A DNA stretch of 32,195 nt, taken from positions 1 through 32,195 of the forward strand of contig JACQWO010000054.1 in the NCBI GenBank assembly GCA_016209225.1, written 5' to 3'. How positions within the stretch are numbered: position 1 is the first letter of the stretch; every line of letters begins with the position of its first letter. This DNA is from Desulfobacterales bacterium (GTDB lineage Bacteria; Desulfobacterota; UBA8473). Below, one piece after another: positions 8,032 to 14,325 of this stretch. Position numbers and translations under genes: made by a program. The notes under the pieces are model-generated. The model was not told the DNA's origin. It saw only the letters and a list, made by a program, of their open reading frames with translations, and did not search any database.

Positions 8032-8871
8032 ATGAACGCCTTAAAGATCAGTCAAAATTTGTACCTGATAGAGTTAGAGCAGAATGTTAGGGGATTCAGA
8101 AAGTTCATAGGTTCATGGGTATACATTGGTGATTATACCTTTCTGGTCGATGTAGGGCCCTCCGCTACAGTGGAAGAACTTGTAAAGTCTTTGAGAAACT
8201 TGGGGATCAAAAGATTGGACTACGTTCTTTTAACCCATATCCATCTGGACCATGCCGGTGGCATTGGAGAACTTATAGAGCGATTCCCTGATGCAAAAGT
8301 TGTATGCCATGAACGTGCTGTTGAGCATTTGGCAAAACCTCAAAATCTATGGGAAGCGACAAAAAAGACACTGGGGGATATAGCTATGGCCTATGGAGAG
8401 ATGAAGCCTGTCTCAGAGAAGAAGATAATCCCCTCTTTTGAGTTCCAGCTAGAGGGCATTGAGGCTATAAATACACCAGGCCATGCAGTACACCATGTAA
8501 GTTATAACTATGGTAGGTACCTATTTGCCGGAGAGGCAGGGGGCGTATTTCACTCTTTGAAGAACGAAATCTACCAAAGACCTGCTACCCCCCCTAAGTT
8601 CTATCTCGAGGAAGCAATAGAAAGTATAGACAAGCTCCTGAACCTGGGTAAAAAACAGATGTGCTTTGGACACTTTGGAATCCATAAGGACTCTAAAGAG
8701 GTCCTTCAAAAACACAGGGAGCAGTTGTTTTTATGGAAGGAAGTCATAGACGATCAGATTGAAAAATCATCAAACATGGGGAATTTAATTGAAGAGTGCA
8801 TATCAAGACTACTTGCAGTAGATAAGTCCCTTATGCCGTTTGGCTATATTAACTACATTAACAGTCTGTAG
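8032..8871 (+). CDS. Metallo-beta-lactamase-fold hydrolase
   Basis: A 279-residue cytoplasmic metal-dependent hydrolase with the glyoxalase II-like fold. The metal motif is THIHLDHAGG, followed by the third-motif His in TPGHAVHH and a late His in FGHFG. The bridging acidic position reads AGEAGG, with Glu where most members have Asp. The substrate cannot be read from sequence; thioester, lactone or phosphodiester substrates are all possible. The frame is also open from a GTG at 7987, but that codon lies inside the palindrome. The ATG at 8032 has AAAGG about 7 bases upstream and starts the fold properly. Its stop codon lies within the hairpin at 8868-8931. Confidence 0.88.
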   Translation: MNALKISQNLYLIELEQNVRGFRKFIGSWVYIGDYTFLVDVGPSATVEELVKSLRNLGIKRLDYVLLTHIHLDHAGGIGELIERFPDAKVVCHERAVEHLAKPQNLWEATKKTLGDIAMAYGEMKPVSEKKIIPSFEFQLEGIEAINTPGHAVHHVSYNYGRYLFAGEAGGVFHSLKNEIYQRPATPPKFYLEEAIESIDKLLNLGKKQMCFGHFGIHKDSKEVLQKHREQLFLWKEVIDDQIEKSSNMGNLIEECISRLLAVDKSLMPFGYINYINSL

Positions 8872-8931
8872 CCGTTCACCGTTGTCTGTTAACTGTTATT
8901 CGTCGATCAACGGACAACGGTGAACGGCTAC
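8868..8931. terminator. Inverted heptad-array hairpin between convergent genes
   Basis: Arms of 19 bp at 8868-8886 and 8913-8931 are perfectly complementary (GTAGCCGTTCACC... against ...GGTGAACGGCTAC). The right arm splits into 7-mers CGGACAA, CGGTGAA and CGGCTAC; the left arm read on the minus strand gives CGAATAA, CAGTTAA, CAGACAA, CGGTGAA and CGGCTAC. The TAG stop of the hydrolase lies in the left arm, and the acyl-CoA dehydrogenase stop is 8 bp beyond. Position suggests a bidirectional terminator, although no T tract is present. Confidence 0.7.
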
Positions 8932-8938
8932 AAAAGTC

Positions 8939-10087
8939 TTACAACCCCATCATATTCCCAATGATAACCTTCATGATTTCATTGGTGCCGGCAGCGATAG
9001 CCATAGAACGGACATCTCCCGGTACCCTTGCAACATAATACTCCTTCATACACCCGTATCCTCCATGAAGCTGGGTGCAATGGTAAGCAACCCTATTGAC
9101 CATCTCCGTTATCCACCACTTGGCCATAGACACCTTTAGGGTAATGTCTTTTCCGTTAATAAAATCTTCGATTAGAGAGTTGAGAAACGCCCTGCCTATT
9201 TCTATCTCAGTGGCCATCTCAACGATCTTGAAGGTGTTATGCTGAAATCTGCTAACAGGACGCCCAAAGACATTACGGGTTTTACAATAATCAATTGTTT
9301 TTTCCAGTACATATTCCGCAGTAGCCTGGGAATCGATAGTGATGATAAGGCGCTCCTGTTGCAGGTTGTGCATAAGATACTTGAATCCCTCTCCTTCTTC
9401 ACCCAATAGGTTCTCCTGAGGCACTCGACAATCTTCGAAGAAGAGTTCTCCTGTATCCTGGCTGTTGGCGCCTGTCTTTTCCAAAAGACGCCCCTTGGAA
9501 AATCCCGGAGTGCCTTCTTCAATAAGCAATATACTGATCCCTTTATGTGGCGGGTCTGCCTTTGAATCTGTCTTTACAGCCACCACTGCCAGATTACAGG
9601 TAATACCATTGGTAATGAAGACCTTCTGGCCATTCACAATGTAATCATTGCCGTCCCTGATTGCCTTGGTGCGGATGCTGGCAAGATCGGAGCCGGCCTC
9701 TGGCTCTGTCATAACTATAGAGGTAACAATATCTCCACTGACGCATCCGGGGAGGTACTTCTCCTTCTGCTTTTCGCTCCCATGGTGATGAATATAAGGG
9801 ACGACGATATCACTATGAACACCCATTCCACCCACGCCAGGGACCTCTGACCTGCAGATTTCTTCATGGAGAATCACTGAATATTCAAATCCGGCTCCAG
9901 AGCCACCATATTTCTCATCAACCCACGGGCATAAATACCCTTGTTCACCCACCTTATGCCATAAATCCCTGGGAATTCCCTTTTCATGCTCCCACTTTTC
10001 AGCATTAGGTTTAATCTCCTTATTAACAAAATCCCTGAAAGCTTTGCGAAAAATTTGGTGCTCTTCTTTGTAGAACCGTGCTTGCAT
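8939..10087 (-). CDS. Acyl-CoA dehydrogenase, long-chain (LCAD)-like
   Basis: A 382-residue FAD flavoprotein that would oxidise an acyl-CoA to the 2-enoyl-CoA and pass electrons to an electron-transfer flavoprotein. Seen: VTSIVMTEPEAGSDLAS (FAD/substrate segment), FITNGITCN, KTRNVFGRPVSRFQ, QLHGGYGCMKEY and a C-terminal AGTNEIMK. The usual catalytic Glu of the YEGT motif is absent (AAGT). Instead LQQERL carries a Glu where long-chain and isovaleryl types keep their base, so the enzyme should be active. AAAGGAAG precedes the ATG. It is a lone gene; the true chain length and substrate are not shown by sequence. Confidence 0.93.
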   Translation of the reverse strand: MQARFYKEEHQIFRKAFRDFVNKEIKPNAEKWEHEKGIPRDLWHKVGEQGYLCPWVDEKYGGSGAGFEYSVILHEEICRSEVPGVGGMGVHSDIVVPYIHHHGSEKQKEKYLPGCVSGDIVTSIVMTEPEAGSDLASIRTKAIRDGNDYIVNGQKVFITNGITCNLAVVAVKTDSKADPPHKGISILLIEEGTPGFSKGRLLEKTGANSQDTGELFFEDCRVPQENLLGEEGEGFKYLMHNLQQERLIITIDSQATAEYVLEKTIDYCKTRNVFGRPVSRFQHNTFKIVEMATEIEIGRAFLNSLIEDFINGKDITLKVSMAKWWITEMVNRVAYHCTQLHGGYGCMKEYYVARVPGDVRSMAIAAGTNEIMKVIIGNMMGL

Positions 10088-10485
10088 AGTATCTTCCTTT
10101 CAAGTTATTTTCTTTCAATGAAGATAAAGGGACAAGGCTGCCCCTTAAATCTGTCTATGAATTGGATGTTTTTTGTTTGTCCGCAAAACAGTTAGCGAAA
10201 ACACCATTTCAAAAACACTACCCCATAAATATGTCTTTTTCAAGAAAAATATTTTTCATAAAAAAACAACACTGAATATCCTGTGTAGTAGCATAAAAAA
10301 TTTTACTTTTCAGGATGAGCTGTTTAAATTGTTTGACACATTGTATACAATTTGTTAACTAATAGATTAATAGATATTTGGTAAATTCGGAACGGGTTTT
10401 TCTCTTTATTCGTATTTACAACTTATGAATCACTTTTCCCGATTTTCGACTTTTGATTTTTGACTGTATTTTACGAGGAGGTAAA
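10088..10485. promoter_or_regulatory. Divergent intergenic region with a small palindrome and heptads
   Basis: About 400 bp without a credible gene; a 61-codon ORF at 10173-10358 is AT-rich and unsupported. A perfect 12-bp palindrome ATTGTATACAAT lies at 10340-10351, just after TTGACA at 10333-10338. It resembles a dimeric repressor site placed over a promoter that would serve the oxidoreductase operon; no good -10 box is evident. Further on, 10438-10465 is a heptad array. Confidence 0.4.
10438..10465. repeat. Four-unit heptanucleotide array
   Basis: The 7-mers CCCGATT, TTCGACT, TTTGATT and TTTGACT follow one another just before the ribosome binding site of the ferredoxin gene. On the minus strand they read TCAAAAA/TCAAAAG-like, matching the style of the TCGTAAA/TCGTAAG array at 31840-31867. 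Confidence 0.5.
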
Positions 10486-10725
10486 ATGGCTAAAGGGGTT
10501 ATTCAAATCGAGGAGAATCGCTGTATGGGTTGTGGTTTTTGTGAGATGTTTTGCAATAAGGGATGCATCGAGATGACGGACAGGGTTTCGCAGTTTGGGT
10601 TGCCTTTGCCTGACTTCAGCAATCCTGAGGATTGCAGTGCTTGTGGCATGTGTGCATGGATGTGTCCCCATGTTGCTATTGAGGTTTATAAATATGTAGA
10701 AAAATCTTCTTCTACCTCAAACTAA
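10486..10725 (+). CDS. 2-oxoacid:ferredoxin oxidoreductase delta subunit (2x[4Fe-4S])
   Basis: A 79-residue ferredoxin-like subunit. The two cluster motifs CMGCGFCEMFC and CSACGMCAWMCP bind two [4Fe-4S] clusters that carry electrons away from the thiamine diphosphate site. The start is the ATG at 10486 with GAGGAGG upstream; the open frame begins earlier at 10453 but without support. The next gene starts 12 bp downstream, and the order delta-alpha-beta-gamma is the usual one for KOR and VOR enzymes. Confidence 0.93.
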   Translation: MAKGVIQIEENRCMGCGFCEMFCNKGCIEMTDRVSQFGLPLPDFSNPEDCSACGMCAWMCPHVAIEVYKYVEKSSSTSN

Positions 10726-10737
10726 AGGGGGGCCAAA

Positions 10738-11820
10738 ATGACGGAAAGAATTTTAATTCAAGGAAACGAAGCTGTTGGCTGGGGTGCTTTGGCAGCAGAT
10801 TGCAGGGCATTCTTCGGTTATCCCATAACACCCCAAAATGAAATCATAGAATGGTTTGCAAGGGAGTTTCCAAAAAGAGGAAGGGTCTTTCTCCAGTCTG
10901 CCTCTGAAACGGGGTCAATAAACATGCTTCATGGAGGTGCCGCTACTGGAGTTCGGGTAATTACCTCAACATCCAGTCCTGGATGGGGGCTTATGCAGGA
11001 GGGTATGAGCAATCTGGCTAATGCCGAACTTCCCTGTGTTATTGTCCTTGTACAAAGGGGATGGAACACTACGCGGCATGCTCAAACGGATTATACCTCT
11101 GCAACCCAGGGAGGTGGATACGGGGGATATAAAACCATAGTCCTTGCGCCAAAATCAGCTCAGGAACTCTATGATTTTGTTCAGCTTGCCTTCTATCTCG
11201 GAGACAAGTACAGAACCCCGGTCGTAGTCCTCAGTGATGCAATTCTTGGCCAGATGATGGAATCCGTTGAACTTCGAACTCTGGATTTTGAACCGCTTCC
11301 TGGAAAAGATTGGGCAGTTACGGGTAAAGCAAATCATAAAGACGGAAACAGACGTTTTTCATCTATAGCCCAGGGTATGTTACCCACTCCAAAACACCCA
11401 AACCTCTGTGCATTCTGGGATGATTATAAAAAAAAGCTCGATACTATAAAGGAGAATGAAGCCAGATATGAAACCTGTCAGGTGGATGATGCCGACTTGA
11501 TATTGGTGGCATTTGGTTATGTGGCACGGGTATCTCAAGAAGCGCTGTACAGAGCCAGGAAAAAAGGATTAAAGGTTGGTATGATACGACCAATTACGCT
11601 TTGGCCTTTCCCTGAGAAAATAATTAAAGAAAAGGCCGTTCAAGGAGCCAGATTCTTGGTAGTAGAGGACAATATGGGTCAAATGATCGAGGACGTTAAG
11701 CTGGCTGCACAAGGCCGTACAGAGGTTTATCTGGTAAGCTCTCTTGAAAGGCATTTACCGACAGAAGAAGGGGCGATCTATCCTCGGAAAGTCCTGGAAA
11801 AAATAGAAGAGTTGATTTGA
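10738..11820 (+). CDS. 2-oxoacid:ferredoxin oxidoreductase alpha subunit (KorA/VorB type)
   Basis: A 360-residue subunit carrying the pyrimidine-binding and transketolase C-terminal-like domains. Typical segments are GNEAVGWGALAADCRAFFGY, PITPQNEI, a Gly/Ser-rich stretch GVRVITSTSSPGWGLMQEG, VIVLVQRGWNTTRHAQTD and the C-terminal EDNMGQMIEDV. With the beta subunit it would cleave a 2-oxoacid with CoA and reduce ferredoxin, in catabolism or in reductive carboxylation. I cannot separate 2-oxoglutarate from branched-chain 2-oxoacid specificity. AAAGGGGGG sits just before the ATG. The gene is complete. Confidence 0.93.
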   Translation: MTERILIQGNEAVGWGALAADCRAFFGYPITPQNEIIEWFAREFPKRGRVFLQSASETGSINMLHGGAATGVRVITSTSSPGWGLMQEGMSNLANAELPCVIVLVQRGWNTTRHAQTDYTSATQGGGYGGYKTIVLAPKSAQELYDFVQLAFYLGDKYRTPVVVLSDAILGQMMESVELRTLDFEPLPGKDWAVTGKANHKDGNRRFSSIAQGMLPTPKHPNLCAFWDDYKKKLDTIKENEARYETCQVDDADLILVAFGYVARVSQEALYRARKKGLKVGMIRPITLWPFPEKIIKEKAVQGARFLVVEDNMGQMIEDVKLAAQGRTEVYLVSSLERHLPTEEGAIYPRKVLEKIEELI

Positions 11821-11834
11821 GAAAGGAGGCTATA

Positions 11835-12659
11835 ATGGAAGAAAAATGGACTACGGGAACACCCAGATTATGGAGAGATATTCCACTGATTATACCTTTC
11901 TGCCCTGGCTGCCAGCATGGCACTGCTATCAAGGCACTATGTGAGGTAATAGATGAATTGGGGATGGAGGGAAATTCGGTTTTAGTAGTTGGTGTCGGTT
12001 GTTCTACAATGGCATCTGTATTGGTAAACGTGGATTCAATAATGGTTGCCCACGGCAGGCCATGTGATGTGGCATCTGCTATGAAACGTATCCTTGGCAA
12101 GGATACCATAGTCATAACCTGGCAGGGAGACGGAGATGCGCTGGCTATAGGTTGTGAGCCAACGATACATGCAGCAGCCAGAAGTGAAAAGATAACCACC
12201 TTTATGGTCAACAATGGCAACTATGGAACCACAGGTGGACAATTGGCTCCTACCACAGTTATCGGGCAGGTAACTACTACAACGCCTTTTGGAAGAAATC
12301 AAGACCAGGGGTACCCTATACAGGCAACCGAATTCATAGGCAGTTTAAAAGGGGTAGCCTATTCTGCCAGGGGTGCATTTACCAGCCCAGCCAATTATAA
12401 AAAAACCAAAAAATACATGAAAAAGGCACTGGAGAAGCAGAGGGACGGTGTAGGGTATAGCTTTGTAGAGATGCTCTCTACCTGTCCTGCCAACTGGCAC
12501 CTATCCCCTAAAGAGAGCTTAAAGAGAATAGAGGAAGAAGTAATACCTGAATTTCCTCTAGGGGAATTCAAAGACGTTGATAAGATTGATGAACTCGTAA
12601 AAAGTCAAAATTGGGATGGCAAAGTAAAAAGCTCCAGATGCAAGGCGCGCAAATCCTGA
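11835..12659 (+). CDS. 2-oxoacid:ferredoxin oxidoreductase beta subunit (TPP-binding)
   Basis: A 274-residue thiamine-diphosphate-binding subunit. The Cys motif CPGCQHGT, GVGCSTMAS, the TPP motif WQGDGDALAIG followed by MVNNGNYGTTGGQ, and PFGRNQDQGYP are all present. The start is the ATG at 11835 with AAAGGAGG 6 bases upstream; an earlier TTG at 11817 overlaps the alpha gene and is unlikely. The last few codons (about KVKSSRCKARKS) fall in the repeat that begins near 12629, so the native C-terminus seems to have been replaced. The catalytic core is intact. Confidence 0.92.
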   Translation: MEEKWTTGTPRLWRDIPLIIPFCPGCQHGTAIKALCEVIDELGMEGNSVLVVGVGCSTMASVLVNVDSIMVAHGRPCDVASAMKRILGKDTIVITWQGDGDALAIGCEPTIHAAARSEKITTFMVNNGNYGTTGGQLAPTTVIGQVTTTTPFGRNQDQGYPIQATEFIGSLKGVAYSARGAFTSPANYKKTKKYMKKALEKQRDGVGYSFVEMLSTCPANWHLSPKESLKRIEEEVIPEFPLGEFKDVDKIDELVKSQNWDGKVKSSRCKARKS

Positions 12660-12734
12660 GGAGTGAGGCGTACTTAGGGGTACGCCGCAACGACGAAGGA
12701 TGCAGTGCAACGCCGCAGATGGACTTTTTACGAG
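12629..12734. repeat. Structured dispersed repeat at the beta/gamma junction
   Basis: This stretch (it begins AAAGCTCCAGATGCAAGGCG) looks like a known style of dispersed element of Desulfobacterota-like genomes, by recognition only. It contains a perfect stem GGCGTAC-6-GTACGCC and ends in GATGGACTTTTTACGAG. The last 13 bases also occur at 120-132. It overlaps the 3' end of beta and occupies the place where gamma should start. Spurious ORFs in several frames cross it. Confidence 0.6.
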
Positions 12735-13217
12735 CAGATTCTGGCATCTGCGGCTGTCTCTCAATACACACATGTACTGTGGAATCCCAGCATGACCACT
12801 GCAAGAAGAGGAGCGCCGGCTGATTGCACAGTTATTCTCTCTGATGATGAGATTGCTTCACCTCTCCTTTTTGGGGCACAGACCATAGTTATGACAGAAT
12901 CGTCTCGCCTGAAAGTCTTTGAAGATAGAGTACTGCCCGATGGCTTGATTATTATGGAGAGCGTCGGAAAAAGTGAAAATGTGGGAAGAAGCGACATCAA
13001 GGCATTAGAAATCCCCGGTGTTGAAACCGCTGCAAGACTGGGCAATGCCCTGGCCCGAAATATGGTTCTTCTAGGAGCATACATAGAAAAAGTAAGGCCC
13101 ATTCCAGTCGAATTGATAGAGGAAGAGATCAATAAAAGGTTTCATAATAACAATAAATTACAGGAACTTAATCTAGCAGCCTTCAGAGAAGGGATTAAGA
13201 TAGCAGCAAATATCTAG
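12705..13217 (+). CDS. 2-oxoacid:ferredoxin oxidoreductase gamma subunit, N-terminus replaced
   Basis: The gamma domain is clear from 12735 on: QILASAAV, HVLWNPSMTTARRGAP, CTVILSDDEIASPL, then a regular C-terminus to the TAG at 13215-13217. The first 20 or so residues of the family, including the glycine-rich GxGGQG start, are missing. In their place the repeat supplies VQRRRWTFYE from a GTG at 12705, with no clear ribosome binding site. The subunit may be poorly made or non-functional, or translation may be coupled to beta. A sequencing or assembly artefact is another possibility. In some relatives alpha and gamma are fused; here they are separate. Confidence 0.8.
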   Translation: MQRRRWTFYEQILASAAVSQYTHVLWNPSMTTARRGAPADCTVILSDDEIASPLLFGAQTIVMTESSRLKVFEDRVLPDGLIIMESVGKSENVGRSDIKALEIPGVETAARLGNALARNMVLLGAYIEKVRPIPVELIEEEINKRFHNNNKLQELNLAAFREGIKIAANI

Positions 13218-13305
13218 AGACAATTATCCTCTGAATCTCATTGGTTCCGTCGGCGATCTGAGCCCCTTTGGCATCTCTCATCAATCGATACGGGCCATCC
13301 TTACC
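13214..13305 (-). pseudogene. C-terminal fragment of an acyl-CoA dehydrogenase
   Basis: On the minus strand this reads DGPYRLMRDAKGAQIADG followed by TNEIQRIIVS, the standard C-terminal segment of acyl-CoA dehydrogenases (RDAK...GTNEIQR). Nothing upstream continues the domain. It is not a duplicate of the intact gene at 8939-10087, which ends in AGTNEIMK. It is a remnant. Confidence 0.65.
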
Positions 13306-13349
13306 CACTCAAAAGCAATATCTTACCAACCTGGTTGTAGGCGGATTGA

Positions 13350-13565
13350 AATTACAAAATTCAATTTGACAAAGGTTCGTCTAAGAAACTGCTTCCCATT
13401 GAAATCAAATCGGGAGAAACCGTAAACATGTCCTTTTTCGACGGCCTCCGTTATTTCATTGCTCTGGACGTACCCGCCGCTGAGACAGGCATCCTGATCC
13501 ATTAGGGAGATGGCTTGTATCAGCGTGCAAACTTATCGGTTATTCCCTGGCTTCAGGTATCATAA
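13350..13565 (+). pseudogene. C-terminal fragment of a DUF4143-type AAA ATPase
   Basis: The open frame reads QFDKGSSKKLLPIEIKSG, ETVNMSFFDGLRYFIAL and, after an in-frame TAG at 13503-13505, GDGLYQRANLSVIPW before a TAA at 13563-13565. The PIEIKSG core and the closing VIPW match the C-terminal nuclease-like domain of the ATPase family with DUF4143. The N-terminal ATPase domain is absent. Family assignment is by recognition. Confidence 0.6.
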
Positions 13566-13569
13566 TGCT

Positions 13570-13710
13570 GACAGGAAAATCTACTTTGTGGCTGAAGCAA
13601 AGGCTTCTCTGTAGGGCGACGACTTACTAAGGAAGGAAGAGATTAAGGATCACCCGGTTTTTGCGTACCTGCGAAAACTCTCTTTCTTACCGGAGCCGAT
13701 AATTCTCTAA
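13570..13710 (+). pseudogene. Possible C-terminal fragment of a type III restriction subunit
   Basis: The frame reads DRKIYFVAEAKASL, then a TAG at 13612-13614, then GDDLLRKEEIKDH to a TAA at 13708-13710. The (K)IYFVAE(T/A)K word followed by LR-EE-IK resembles the end of type III restriction (Res) subunits. It is short and broken, so the family call is tentative. From 13711 to 13974 I see no gene, only a near-perfect inverted repeat (GTTAACCGAACGGTAAC at 13748-13764). Confidence 0.35.
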
Positions 13711-13974
13711 CCGTGATAAGGATGCTACATTTCAAACGGCATTCAATGTTAACCGAACGGTAACATCCGAGAATATGGGCATGAAAACTAACGAACGGTA
13801 TTCTTGTCGACTAAAATAGAATGTTGACAATGCTCAATAATTATGCAACATTGCCACTGACAATCATATAAAAAAACAGAATTCGAACGTGCACAAAGAA
13901 AATGTACGTTCCGAAACCTCAATTTCTTAGGGTGAACCGAAAGCGGCAAGCAGGTGACCCCATGGGAGGACAAT

Positions 13975-14217
13975 ATGACCATTATGGTGAACGGCATTAT
14001 AGAAAAAGGTTCCATTCGCCTTCCCGACAATCTTCCTTTGCCCGACGGTACACGGGTAATCGTAAGGATTGATCCTGAGAGGCTGACGGAAGAAAAACGC
14101 CAAGTCATCGATGAATTATCGGGGGCATGGTCTGATGATCCCAGCATCGTTGATGTTTTTCAAGAGATTGAAGAACAACGGCATAGTTATCTGGGGAGAC
14201 AAGTGAATTTCTCATGA
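13975..14217 (+). CDS. Antitoxin (VapB/AbrB- or DUF104-like)
   Basis: An 80-residue protein whose N-terminal half (VNGIIEKGSIRLPDNLPLP, then DGTRVIVRID) has the beta-rich swapped-hairpin pattern of small antitoxins that pair with PIN toxins. The acidic C-terminal half would wrap the toxin. The ATG at 13975 follows GGGAGGA; the frame opens at 13954. Its TGA overlaps the ATG of a vapC start (ATGA at 14214-14217), the classic coupled antitoxin-toxin arrangement. The toxin is truncated, so the antitoxin is probably an orphan relic. Confidence 0.75.
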   Translation: MTIMVNGIIEKGSIRLPDNLPLPDGTRVIVRIDPERLTEEKRQVIDELSGAWSDDPSIVDVFQEIEEQRHSYLGRQVNFS

Positions 14218-14267
14218 TTCATTTGGATACCAATATTGTAATCGCCTTTATGAATGGTAACAAATAA
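14214..14267 (+). pseudogene. VapC PIN-domain toxin, truncated to 17 codons
   Basis: The start reads MIHLDTNIVIAFMNGNK and then stops at a TAA (14265-14267). LDTNIVIAF contains the first catalytic Asp of PIN ribonucleases. The remaining three acidic residues and the rest of the roughly 130-residue domain are missing, and none was found at the far end of the island. The break marks the left border of the accessory block. Confidence 0.75.
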
Positions 14268-14325
14268 TGTCAGCAGTTAAATCGATGACATAAACCCATC
14301 CTGATCCGGCCGTGAGAAGGTTTTA

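Noticed and set aside
8939-10087. Catalytically dead acyl-CoA dehydrogenase
   Set aside because: The usual Glu is missing from the C-terminal motif, but the alternative Glu in QQERL is present.
10173-10358. 61-codon ORF between the acyl-CoA dehydrogenase and oxidoreductase genes
   Set aside because: It is AT-rich with a low-complexity product, has no ribosome binding site and lies where a promoter region is expected.
12611-12823. Short ORFs crossing the beta/gamma repeat
   Set aside because: They are translations of the repeat in several frames and overlap two real genes.
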